The notes: generated by a model from the sequence alone, not told the origin. Counted from the stretch's first letter, positions 1-5,317 are shown. The stretch is 10,116 bases of DNA from an uncultured Oscillibacter sp. (GCA_951800675.1 CATOKC010000113.1:1-10116); one strand, 5' to 3'. Numbers and translations: made by a program.

Positions 1-1599
1 GTCCGGCTCTCCCGCGACGATGAGAACGAGGGGGACAGTAACAGCATATCCCATCAAATCGAAATCCTCACCAGGTATTGTCAAGACCGGAAAATTTCCA
101 GCTATAAGGTTTACAAAGACGACGGATGGAGCGGTACAAATTTCAAACGTCCCGGCTTTATGGAAATGATGGCCGACATTGAGGCGGGGCTTGTCGGCAT
201 GGTGGTAGTCAAAGATATGTCCCGGTTTGGCCGCAATTATCTGGAGGTAGGGCTGTATACGGAAATCCGCTTCCCTGAGATGGGAGTCCGCTTTATCGCC
301 ATCAATGACGGCGTAGACAGTGATGATCAACTGGGAAATGACTTCACCCCATTCCGAAATATTATAAATGAGTGGTATGCCAAGGACACCTCGAAAAAGA
401 TACGGGCGGTTTTCCGCAATAAAGGGCTATCCGGCCAACGGCTGGCGTCAAATGCCCCGTATGGCTACATAAAAGGCGAGGACGGGCATCTGGTGGTGGA
501 CGAGGAAACCGCCCCCGTGGTGGAGTTGATTTTCCAGCTATGCGCGGAGGGCAACGGCCCCGGCAAAATCGCCCGGATGCTGAAAGAGCGGGAAATCCCA
601 ACGCCGGGGACAATCGCCTTTCGGCGCACAGGCCAGACAAGCCGCTATTACCCGGACGCCCCCTGCCGCTGGAACCCCGCTACTGTCCTGAGTATTTTGG
701 GACAGGACGCCTATTTAGGCCGGACAACGAATTTCAAAACTACCAAGCTCTCCTATAAGAGCAAGAAAGCAATCATCAATCCCCCGGACAAACGGGCGGT
801 GTTTGAGAATACCCACGAAGCGATAATTGACAGAGAAACATGGGAAATTGTGCAGAAGAATCGGGAGCAGCGCCGCCGCCCTACCAAACTGGGGGAAATG
901 GGCCTTTTCTCCGGGCTGGCCTACTGCGCTGACTGCGGAGCAAAGCTGTATCACCACCGCACCGTTACATTTACAAAAGAACAGGAGAGTTACACTTGTG
1001 CAAATTACCGCTCCAGAAAGCAATGCACCGCCCATTATATCAGGGCCGTGGTACTGGAACAGCTTGTACTTCAAAATTTGCAGAGGGTGGTAGCCTACGC
1101 ACAAGATGACGAGGACGAGTTTGTACGATGTGTTATGGAGAACAAGACCGCCGTACAGAAAACGGAACGGGAACAGGCCAGACGCAAGCTGGAAAAACAG
1201 GAGCGGCGCATCAGTGAACTTGACCGCATTATTCAACAGCTTTATGAGGATCGTGTGGCGGGTGCGTTGAGTGTAGAGCGGTTTACCCGGTTGTCCGAGG
1301 GCTACGAAAAGGAACAGGCGGATCTGAAACAGTCTGCGGAGGAATTGCGAGGCGTTGTAGCCGAGACGGAGGCCCAGACTGTCAATGTCCAGAATTTTCT
1401 GAAGATTGTAAAGAAGTACACCGAACCCACCGAGCTGACCCCGGCCCTTTTACGTGAGTTTGTGGAAAAGGTAGTTGTCCACGCCCCGGATAAATCCAGC
1501 GGCCATCGCACCCAGCGCATTGACGTACACTATAACTTTATCGGGGAGGTTGATTTTTCCCCGGAATTTAGCCGGTACAGCAAAACGACAACCGCATGA
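1..1599 (+). CDS. Large serine recombinase (Tn4451/Tn5397 TnpX/TndX-like), 5' end outside window
   Basis: The reading frame is open from base 1 and ends at TGA 1597-1599, giving 532 residues; roughly a dozen N-terminal residues are missing. The visible start reads VRLSRDDENEGDS, the catalytic-serine motif of serine recombinases, so the nucleophile is Ser at bases 10-12. The resolvase domain runs to about residue 140 (DGWSGTNFKRPGF; KDMSRFGRNY). A recombinase domain follows at about 155-290. A zinc ribbon (CADCGAKL about residue 309, then YTCANYRSRKQC about 332) precedes a long charged coiled coil (about 365-460) and a C-terminal DUF4368-like segment ending YNFIGEVDF. These enzymes excise and integrate mobile elements by a Ser-linked double-strand-break mechanism, and the gene usually lies at one element end. 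The convergent neighbour is C-terminally altered, consistent with an element boundary just downstream. Family assignment is firm; the element's identity is unknown. Confidence 0.95.
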   Translation, partial: VRLSRDDENEGDSNSISHQIEILTRYCQDRKISSYKVYKDDGWSGTNFKRPGFMEMMADIEAGLVGMVVVKDMSRFGRNYLEVGLYTEIRFPEMGVRFIAINDGVDSDDQLGNDFTPFRNIINEWYAKDTSKKIRAVFRNKGLSGQRLASNAPYGYIKGEDGHLVVDEETAPVVELIFQLCAEGNGPGKIARMLKEREIPTPGTIAFRRTGQTSRYYPDAPCRWNPATVLSILGQDAYLGRTTNFKTTKLSYKSKKAIINPPDKRAVFENTHEAIIDRETWEIVQKNREQRRRPTKLGEMGLFSGLAYCADCGAKLYHHRTVTFTKEQESYTCANYRSRKQCTAHYIRAVVLEQLVLQNLQRVVAYAQDDEDEFVRCVMENKTAVQKTEREQARRKLEKQERRISELDRIIQQLYEDRVAGALSVERFTRLSEGYEKEQADLKQSAEELRGVVAETEAQTVNVQNFLKIVKKYTEPTELTPALLREFVEKVVVHAPDKSSGHRTQRIDVHYNFIGEVDFSPEFSRYSKTTTA

Positions 1600-1621
1600 C
1601 ACCACAGCATCATGCGGTTGT
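1588..1621. terminator. Perfect 12-bp inverted repeat shared by two convergent gene ends
   Basis: The arms at 1588-1599 (ACAACCGCATGA) and 1610-1621 (TCATGCGGTTGT) are perfectly complementary with a 10-nt loop. The recombinase stop lies in the left arm and the DUF3795 stop, on the other strand, in the right arm, so both proteins end Thr-Thr-Ala-stop. On the minus strand the stem is followed by CGTTTTGC, a weak U-tract. On the plus strand there is no U-run. It probably terminates the minus transcript better than the plus one; it could instead be part of the mobile element's end. Confidence 0.5.
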
Positions 1622-2008
1622 ACTCCCAATAGGCAAAACTTCTTTATGCGCATTGCCCATAGGGCAAGTAAATTGTTCTTTCTGCCATTCCATGAAAGGC
1701 TCTAATCCATGTGCCTGAACAAAACGGCTATTTTCTATCAGGTTTGCTTGATACCGTTTATTATAGCTTCTTTCAAGACTTTTAATCAGCTTGCATGGAT
1801 ATTCGTCACAGTCGAAACAGTAGGACAGAGATTTTTCTTTGATACAGTCTTTTATTTTACATTTGCGACAATGCTCCGGTTTTCCTTTGTCACTGTTCAA
1901 ACAACCGGCACAAGATTTTTTATGGCAGCAATGCTTATAGCAGACTTTGCAATTCATCCCGCATGGAGCGAACATACTTACATCAATTTTTTCTTTGGGC
2001 ATTTTCAT
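1610..2008 (-). CDS. Cys-rich DUF3795-type protein with an atypical, probably truncated C terminus
   Basis: This 132-residue protein carries 14 cysteines, clustered in residues 16-72 (APCGMNCKVC, CAGC, CRKCKIKDC, CFDCDEYPC), the pattern of DUF3795 putative zinc-binding proteins of unknown function. The start at 2008 is supported by AAGGAG nine bases upstream and a good promoter. From memory, full-length relatives continue after the Thr-Cys-Pro at residues 114-116 with a C-terminal ribbon of the kind CGGxIxxH...CxxC. Here the last 16 residues (MGNAHKEVLPIGSTTA) are unrelated and run into the recombinase end. I infer that insertion of the element removed the original 3' end and supplied a new stop. 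The gene is AT-richer than the G5/3D gene beside it. Whether the product still folds is uncertain. The family call is fairly sure; the truncation is inferred from remembered family length, not an alignment. Confidence 0.75.
   Translation of the reverse strand: MKMPKEKIDVSMFAPCGMNCKVCYKHCCHKKSCAGCLNSDKGKPEHCRKCKIKDCIKEKSLSYCFDCDEYPCKLIKSLERSYNKRYQANLIENSRFVQAHGLEPFMEWQKEQFTCPMGNAHKEVLPIGSTTA
1625..1667. repeat. Candidate recombinase attachment junction: imperfect direct repeats and a palindrome
   Basis: CCCAATAGGCAA (1625-1636) and CCCATAGGGCAA (1656-1667) are imperfect direct repeats 31 bases apart. The second belongs to the perfect palindrome TTGCCC-ATA-GGGCAA (1653-1667). DUF3795 similarity stops at about 1661-1664, inside this palindrome. 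The position just beyond the 3' end of a large serine recombinase gene is where an element end and its crossover site are expected. The exact crossover dinucleotide cannot be assigned from one junction. Confidence 0.35.
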
Positions 2009-2061
2009 AGTTGTTTGCTCCTTTCCACAACTACTGATTTACCGATTACTTTGTTAACCAG

Positions 2062-2090
2062 AGTATAGCACAGCTTCCCGCCGAAAGCAA
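2062..2090 (-). promoter_or_regulatory. Sigma-A promoter of the DUF3795 gene
   Basis: On the minus strand, TTGCTT (2085-2090) is followed by a 17-bp spacer and TATACT (2062-2067). The -10 is preceded by TGC, giving an extended -10. Transcription should start near 2055, with a leader of about 47 nt before the AAGGAG ribosome site and the ATG at 2008. Confidence 0.7.
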
Positions 2091-2171
2091 TTCGCGCTCT
2101 ATAAAGGGGAAGCAGAGTTTTATACCGCCTGCCTCCGAAAAGGGCTTTTAAACGACAAAAAACCTATGGGG

Positions 2172-2207
2172 ATAAAAAGAACGCCCGCCGGGGTCCGGCG
2201 GACGTTC
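2172..2207 (-). terminator. Intrinsic terminator of the G5/3D gene
   Basis: On the minus strand a 13-bp GC-rich stem (arms 2195-2207 and 2179-2191, one G-U wobble, 3-nt loop) is followed by TTTTTATC. It lies about 35 bases past the stop codon at 2243. The stretch between it and the DUF3795 promoter (about 2091-2171) holds no other feature I can support. Confidence 0.9.
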
Positions 2208-2242
2208 TCGATCCTGTCGCAGCTGTCTTCTGATGCCGGGGG

Positions 2243-3274
2243 TCAGTCCAGAATGTATACGGTACACTCCCGCACGCCGAACTGGATGCACTCCCGGTTG
2301 GTATCCATATAGAGGTCGATGGTGTTGCCCCGCACGCCGGTATCCTCCGCCACAGCGAAGCCGTAGACGTACATCCCGTCGTTGCTCATGACGTAGACCT
2401 TGGTGCCCAGAGGCAGGACGCTCCGGTCTACCGCCACCACGCCCACCCGCACGGTGGTGCCGGAAGCGGTCCGGGTGCCCACGCTGCCGCCGGTGGTGTA
2501 GGCGGTGCCCCGCATGGTCCGGGTGCTGCTGAAGGTGACGGTCTCGCCGTTCTCCAGGGTAATGATGCCGGAGCCGTCCTCGTTGACGTTGATGGCGGAC
2601 ACCGCGTCGTCGTTGTTGGCGAAGTTCTCCATGGTGCCCTTCTCGATGACGGTGGACACGGGCTCCGTATCCACCACGTCGATGAGCTGGCGGGCGGTGC
2701 GCTGGCCGTCCTGATAGATGATCTCGTAGACCTCGGTATACTCGCCGTCGCGGCCCTCCTGGATGACGGCCTCGTACCAGTCGGGGCGCTTGTCGTTGTA
2801 CTGATAGACGATCTCGTGCTCGCTGACGGTGGAGATGTGCTCATAGAACACGAACTCGCCGCCGATGCACACGTCCACCCCGCCGTCCTGGAAGGAGACG
2901 GAGATCATCTCCAGGGGACTGGGCTGGATGGCCAGCCGCTCCAGCAGCTGGTCGAGGGTCTCCTCCATGGAAATGGCGGTGTACTGCTGGTCCTGATAGG
3001 ACACGGTGACCGCCAGGCCGGGGGTGAGGTCCAGCTCGTTTCCAGAGGTGCGGGAGACCAGTCCGGCAAAGCCGTCGGTCAAAAATACGTTGCCCTCCAG
3101 GTCGTCCACATGGACGGGGCCGTCATTGGAGACCACGTACATGGCCCCGGCCCCAATGGGAGCAAAGCGGCAGAGCAAAGACAGAACCAGGATGGTAAAG
3201 AAGAGGGCCGGTACAGCTGCGACAGCGGTCAGCCGCTTTTTGTTCGGGGCGGCTTTCTTGCTTTCTTCAAACAT
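2243..3274 (-). CDS. Membrane-anchored G5 and 3D domain cell-wall protein (YabE/RpfB-like)
   Basis: The product is 343 residues. A short basic N terminus (MFEESKKAAPNKKR) precedes one transmembrane or uncleaved signal segment (about 16-38), so the rest is extracytoplasmic. An apparent DUF348-like segment lies at about 88-128. A G5 domain lies at about 140-213 (EIVYQYNDKRPDWYE; GRDGEYTEVYEIIYQDG). The C-terminal 3D domain (about 255-343) keeps the three aspartates that name it: D283 (VAVDR), D311 (AEDTG) and D320 (NTIDLYM). This fold resembles double-psi beta-barrel lytic transglycosylases, and such proteins remodel peptidoglycan or act as resuscitation-type factors. The frame stays open to 3454, but the ATG at 3274 has GGAGG ten bases upstream, and the longer version would begin inside the promoter. 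It is a single-gene unit with a leader of about 145 nt. Confidence 0.9.
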   Translation of the reverse strand: MFEESKKAAPNKKRLTAVAAVPALFFTILVLSLLCRFAPIGAGAMYVVSNDGPVHVDDLEGNVFLTDGFAGLVSRTSGNELDLTPGLAVTVSYQDQQYTAISMEETLDQLLERLAIQPSPLEMISVSFQDGGVDVCIGGEFVFYEHISTVSEHEIVYQYNDKRPDWYEAVIQEGRDGEYTEVYEIIYQDGQRTARQLIDVVDTEPVSTVIEKGTMENFANNDDAVSAINVNEDGSGIITLENGETVTFSSTRTMRGTAYTTGGSVGTRTASGTTVRVGVVAVDRSVLPLGTKVYVMSNDGMYVYGFAVAEDTGVRGNTIDLYMDTNRECIQFGVRECTVYILD

Positions 3275-3391
3275 GATACTTGTTCCTCCGTTCGTTTTCA
3301 AAAAAGGGGTGCTGCAGGCGGCGTCCGTGTCACCCACGCATAGGATAGGATTACCAAAATTTCCAGATCCTAAACGGGCTGGATACCGGAT

Positions 3392-3406
3392 TGTAACCTT
3401 TGTTAC
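3392..3406. promoter_or_regulatory. Palindromic TGTAAC-N3-TGTTAC element in the G5/3D leader
   Basis: Read on the minus strand it is GTAACAAAGGTTACA, an interrupted palindrome about 13-27 bases downstream of the predicted start of the G5/3D transcript, where a bound protein would block elongation. A close relative (GTGACAAAAGTTACA, 13 of 15 identical) lies on the plus strand at 3559-3573 in the same intergenic region. The binding protein is unknown. Confidence 0.4.
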
Positions 3407-3425
3407 TTTTTCGAAAACTTCGTGT

Positions 3426-3454
3426 ATTATAACGGAAGAACCCCGGTTTGTCAA
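3426..3454 (-). promoter_or_regulatory. Perfect-consensus promoter of the G5/3D gene
   Basis: On the minus strand TTGACA (3449-3454), a 17-bp spacer and TATAAT (3426-3431) match the sigma-A consensus at all 12 positions. The predicted start is near 3419. Such a strong core promoter implies that control, if any, is by repression or through the long leader. Confidence 0.9.
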
Positions 3455-3546
3455 GCTTTTTTCGCAAATACTTTTGTAGAAGTTGACATAAGAGCCGGAA
3501 ACGGGTGTTATGACGAGGTAAAATTTGGCGGTCCGGCAGAGAAACG

Positions 3547-3595
3547 GTTACAGAAATAGTGACAAAAGTTACAGAGTGGCGGCAAGAAGTAACAG
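3547..3595 (+). repeat. Three GTWACAG motifs at exact 21-bp intervals
   Basis: GTTACAG (3547-3553), GTTACAG (3568-3574) and GTAACAG (3589-3595) start exactly 21 bases apart, two helical turns, with a related GTGACA at 3559-3564. On the minus strand each core reads TGTWAC, which fits the WalR half-site TGTWAH, although classical WalR sites are spaced 11 bp, not 21. They lie upstream of both the pth promoter and the divergent G5/3D promoter. Functional assignment is speculative. Confidence 0.4.
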
Positions 3596-3613
3596 GGAAC
3601 GGGGCGGGCAAAA

Positions 3614-3629
3614 AATTGGCTTGCCAATT
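3614..3629. promoter_or_regulatory. Palindrome overlapping the pth -35 box
   Basis: AATTGGC-TT-GCCAATT is a perfect 7-bp inverted repeat whose centre and right arm cover the -35 hexamer of the pth promoter (3621-3626). That placement suits an operator for a dimeric repressor, but no regulator is visible. Confidence 0.35.
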
Positions 3630-3649
3630 GGGAAAAATGGTTATATAAT
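3621..3649 (+). promoter_or_regulatory. Sigma-A promoter of pth
   Basis: TTGCCA (3621-3626), a 17-bp spacer and TATAAT (3644-3649). The predicted start near 3656 gives a leader of about 50 nt to the pth ATG. Confidence 0.8.
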
Positions 3650-3673
3650 CCTCGAAGACGATTATTTTGTATC

Positions 3674-3692
3674 CGCCGCCGGTGAGGCGGCG
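3674..3692 (+). promoter_or_regulatory. GC-rich hairpin in the pth leader beside the ribosome site
   Basis: CGCCGCC and GGCGGCG form a 7-bp stem with loop GGTGA, ending at the first base of the GAGGAAAG ribosome-binding region. It could influence initiation or protect the 5' end. It has no U-tract, so it is not a terminator. Confidence 0.4.
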
Positions 3693-3706
3693 AGGAAAGA
3701 GGCTCC

Positions 3707-4285
3707 ATGTTTGCATCCAATTATCAGTGGCTCCTGGTCTGCCTGGGCAACCCGGGGAAGGAGTATGAAACTACCCGGCACAACATCGGCTTCATGGCCG
3801 CCGACGAGCTGGCCCGCCGGGAGGGCGTGAAATTCAACAAGCTGCGCTACCGCGCCCTGACCGGGGAGATCCGGGAGGGGGGCCAGCGGGTGCTGGTGGT
3901 CAAGCCCCAGACCTATATGAACCTCAGCGGAGAGTCCGTGAAGCTGGCGGGGGGCTTTTACAAGATCCCGCCGGAGCGGGTCCTGGTGATCTCCGACGAT
4001 GTGGCCCTGCCTCTGGGGAAGCTGCGCATCCGCGCCGGAGGCAGCGCCGGAGGGCACAACGGGCTGAAAAACATCATCGCCCATCTGGGCACGGACCAGT
4101 TTCCCCGGATACGGGTCGGCGTAGGCGCACCGGAGCATCCGGAGCACGAGATGATCGACTGGGTCATCGGGCATTTTACGTCCAAGGAGAAGAAGACCGT
4201 GGACGAGGCCGTAGGCCGCGCCGTGGACGCCGCCCTGTGCGTTATCGAGAAGGGCGTGCAGGAGGCGCAGAATCGGTTTAATTGA
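3707..4285 (+). CDS. pth: Peptidyl-tRNA hydrolase
   Basis: This 192-residue cytosolic enzyme cleaves peptidyl-tRNA released by drop-off and recycles tRNA for translation. Length and motifs are those of bacterial Pth: CLGNPGKEY with N15, TRHNIGF with the catalytic H25, KPQTYMNLSG with N72, SDDVALPLG with D97, and GGSAGGHNGLKNI with N118. These correspond to E. coli N10, H20, N68, D93 and N114. The ATG at 3707 follows GAGGAAAG at a suitable distance. The gene has its own promoter and no terminator of its own; the next terminator is at 4464-4497, so read-through of the RNA region downstream is likely. In many Firmicutes pth is followed by mfd, but here an AT-rich cassette follows instead. Confidence 0.97.
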   Translation: MFASNYQWLLVCLGNPGKEYETTRHNIGFMAADELARREGVKFNKLRYRALTGEIREGGQRVLVVKPQTYMNLSGESVKLAGGFYKIPPERVLVISDDVALPLGKLRIRAGGSAGGHNGLKNIIAHLGTDQFPRIRVGVGAPEHPEHEMIDWVIGHFTSKEKKTVDEAVGRAVDAALCVIEKGVQEAQNRFN

Positions 4286-4313
4286 AAGAATAAGAAAAAG
4301 GTTGTCGAATAAC

Positions 4314-4342
4314 TTGACATTTTTCAGGAAATTACGTATACT
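4314..4342 (+). promoter_or_regulatory. Strong promoter driving the structured RNA
   Basis: TTGACA (4314-4319), a 17-bp spacer and TATACT (4337-4342), 11 of 12 consensus positions. The predicted start is near 4349. It lies only 28 bases past the pth stop and no start codon with a ribosome site follows until 4515, so its first product is an untranslated RNA. Confidence 0.85.
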
Positions 4343-4348
4343 ATAAGC

Positions 4349-4497
4349 AGCTGAGGATAAATCCTCGGGAGAGCTTGGCAGCCGCTCTTCCCCTAACGCG
4401 TCCGGGGCTTATAATAGGATTGCAATAAGAAAAGAAATCTTTTCTGCTGCCATAGGAAAAAGGAGCGGCATCTTCTTCTGAGGATGCCGCTTTTTTT
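4349..4497 (+). ncRNA. Unrecognised structured RNA with predicted pseudoknot, ending at a terminator
   Basis: The stretch between a consensus promoter and a strong terminator folds locally. Hairpin 1 is GAGGA-TAAA-TCCTC (4353-4366). Hairpin 2 pairs 4367-4374 with 4384-4392 (GGGAGAGC against GCTCTTCCC, one bulge) and has a 9-nt loop, TTGGCAGCC. Hairpin 3 is an 8-bp AGAAAAGA/TCTTTTCT stem (4428-4435 with 4438-4445). Seven loop bases of hairpin 2 (TGGCAGC, 4376-4382) are perfectly complementary to GCTGCCA (4446-4452) immediately after hairpin 3, which predicts a pseudoknot. I compared it mentally with T-box, SAM, c-di-GMP, c-di-AMP, ZTP, fluoride, THF, 6S and SRP RNAs and found no match. It may be an attenuating leader of the gene at 4515, an RNA antitoxin, or a free-standing sRNA. 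Confidence 0.6.
4464..4497 (+). terminator. Intrinsic terminator between the structured RNA and the nuclease-like gene
   Basis: AGCGGCATC (4464-4472) and GATGCCGCT (4483-4491) form a perfect 9-bp stem with a 10-nt loop, followed by seven Ts (4491-4497). It lies only 17 bases before the ATG at 4515. Transcripts from the promoter at 4314 must read through it to reach that gene. It also closes pth transcription. Confidence 0.92.
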
Positions 4498-4514
4498 GAG
4501 TAGGTGTGTGAAAA

Positions 4515-5066
4515 ATGTCGAATTATTTGCAGGACCTGATATTGGATTACGAAAGAGATTTGATGGGCAGCATTTATACATTCCTACTCTCTGATGGAGA
4601 AACGATCTCCTTTGAAATAAAAAGAAGTAATGTGCCGCATCTTTTGGGCATCAAGCGATTGCAGCTGCGGCAGGTACAGGGAAAATATGCAAACTACATA
4701 TATTCCATGCTAAAGGACGGAACGCTGACTCTGGAGCATGTGGTCAGCGTTCCAAACCACAAAGAAGTATACAAGAAGATCATGAATTTCCAATATATTT
4801 CTGCGATGCTGCATAGCGGAAATACTGTTAAAATCGTTAAACGCATAGGCAGGCTAAATTCATCGTATTTGTTTTATCTCGATCACAGGCCGCAGGAAAT
4901 AATACACCTTGGAATAGGCAGGGACGCTGACGGAAATTGGTATCCTGAATCCCTTCTGGTCCTGCAGAGAAATGCGACCGCATATATTGATGGTCAGGTT
5001 CCGGTCGATATTGTGAAATTTGACGTGACGGCTAGAGAGCGGCCGATATCTGCGTCCAAGGAATAA
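4515..5066 (+). CDS. Small protein resembling the PBECR4 (barnase-EndoU-colicin-RelE-like) nuclease family
   Basis: The product is 183 residues, soluble, without signal peptide or membrane segment. The central part carries features I associate with PBECR4: an N-terminal beta pair with FEIKRSNVPHLLGIKRL (residues 33-49, candidate active-site H42), then an alpha-rich middle (HKEVYKKIMNFQYISAML), and the strands KIVKRIGRLNSSYLFYLDHRP and YPESLLVLQRN. By family comparison such domains are predicted RNases or toxins of phage and conflict systems; activity here is inferred. The ATG at 4515 has AGGTG eight bases upstream, a modest ribosome site. The gene is AT-richer than pth, follows a terminator with no clear promoter of its own, and ends 44 bases before a long hairpin. 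Hence expression probably depends on read-through past 4464-4497. If it is not PBECR4, I would call it hypothetical. Confidence 0.5.
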   Translation: MSNYLQDLILDYERDLMGSIYTFLLSDGETISFEIKRSNVPHLLGIKRLQLRQVQGKYANYIYSMLKDGTLTLEHVVSVPNHKEVYKKIMNFQYISAMLHSGNTVKIVKRIGRLNSSYLFYLDHRPQEIIHLGIGRDADGNWYPESLLVLQRNATAYIDGQVPVDIVKFDVTARERPISASKE

Positions 5067-5107
5067 TTTACACTTTCCGCTCGACCTCCCTCTTGAAGTG
5101 AGACATT

Positions 5108-5317
5108 TTACAAGAATAAGGCCGCCGGGACACGAATGTCCTGGCGGTCTTGTTCTTGAGTTTTGATGTCTTCGGTATATTCTATAATATCCTCTACCTG
5201 GCGATCCAAGGGTTTGCAGCGCTGATGGACCGTATTTGTGGAAACGCTGGTTCCTCTTTTGGTAGAGTAGACCGAAAATCCTGCCATGAACGAAGTTTTT
5301 GGAAGCCTGGTATACAA
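5108..5317 (-). pseudogene. Degenerate C-terminal fragment of a small XRE/Cro-C1-type repressor
   Basis: In this minus-strand frame residues 22-51 (bases 5165-5254) resemble the C-terminal half of short HTH_26-type regulators of Clostridia, which typically read VSTxTIxxICKALDCxVEDIIEY. Here the block contains VSTNTVHQ, RCKPLDRQ and VEDIIEYTEDI, with the usual Ile, Ala and Cys replaced by Arg, Pro and Arg. The first helices of the domain are not recognisable upstream. There is no ribosome site at the nominal ATG, and the 3' end runs into the 22-bp hairpin. It starts just past the stop of the fusion gene. I read it as a decayed remnant, perhaps of a mobile insertion that also brought the AT-rich cassette; a short novel gene is the alternative. 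Confidence 0.4.
5111..5158 (+). terminator. 22-bp hairpin closing the nuclease-like gene, possibly bidirectional
   Basis: The arms 5111-5132 and 5137-5158 pair over 22 bp with a CGAA loop. The only three non-Watson-Crick positions are G-U pairs on the plus strand, and they become A-C mismatches on the minus strand, so the RNA is best formed from plus-strand transcription. A GC-rich upper stem sits on an AT-rich base whose right side (TTGTTCTTGAGTTTT) serves as U-rich tail. On the minus strand the weaker stem is followed by TTATTCTTGT and could stop the four-gene operon coming from the right. Confidence 0.65.

Noticed and set aside
3275..3419. c-di-AMP (ydaO-type) or other riboswitch, or an attenuator, in the 145-nt leader of the G5/3D gene
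   Set aside because: I could not find the conserved ydaO core, and the GGGTG/CACCC stem before the T-run at 3300-3305 is only 5 bp with a 19-nt loop.
3275..3454. A 60-residue N-terminal extension of the G5/3D protein in the same open frame
   Set aside because: Its ATG lies inside the -35 hexamer of the gene's perfect promoter, upstream of the predicted transcript start, and the internal ATG at 3274 has a good ribosome site and is followed by the membrane segment.
3483..3511. Second plus-strand promoter, TTGACA-N17-TGTTAT
   Set aside because: The -10 matches only 4 of 6 positions and a much better promoter lies 138 bases downstream, closer to pth; kept only as a weak possibility.
4410..4415. 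Internal TATAAT within the structured RNA as a separate promoter for the nuclease-like gene
   Set aside because: There is no acceptable -35 at 16-18 bp and no extended -10, and any transcript would still meet the terminator at 4464-4497.
4349..4464. Tandem repeats of a ToxI/TenpI-type RNA antitoxin
   Set aside because: No tandem repeat unit is present; only the 8-base CTGAGGAT recurs, so a classical type III family cannot be claimed.
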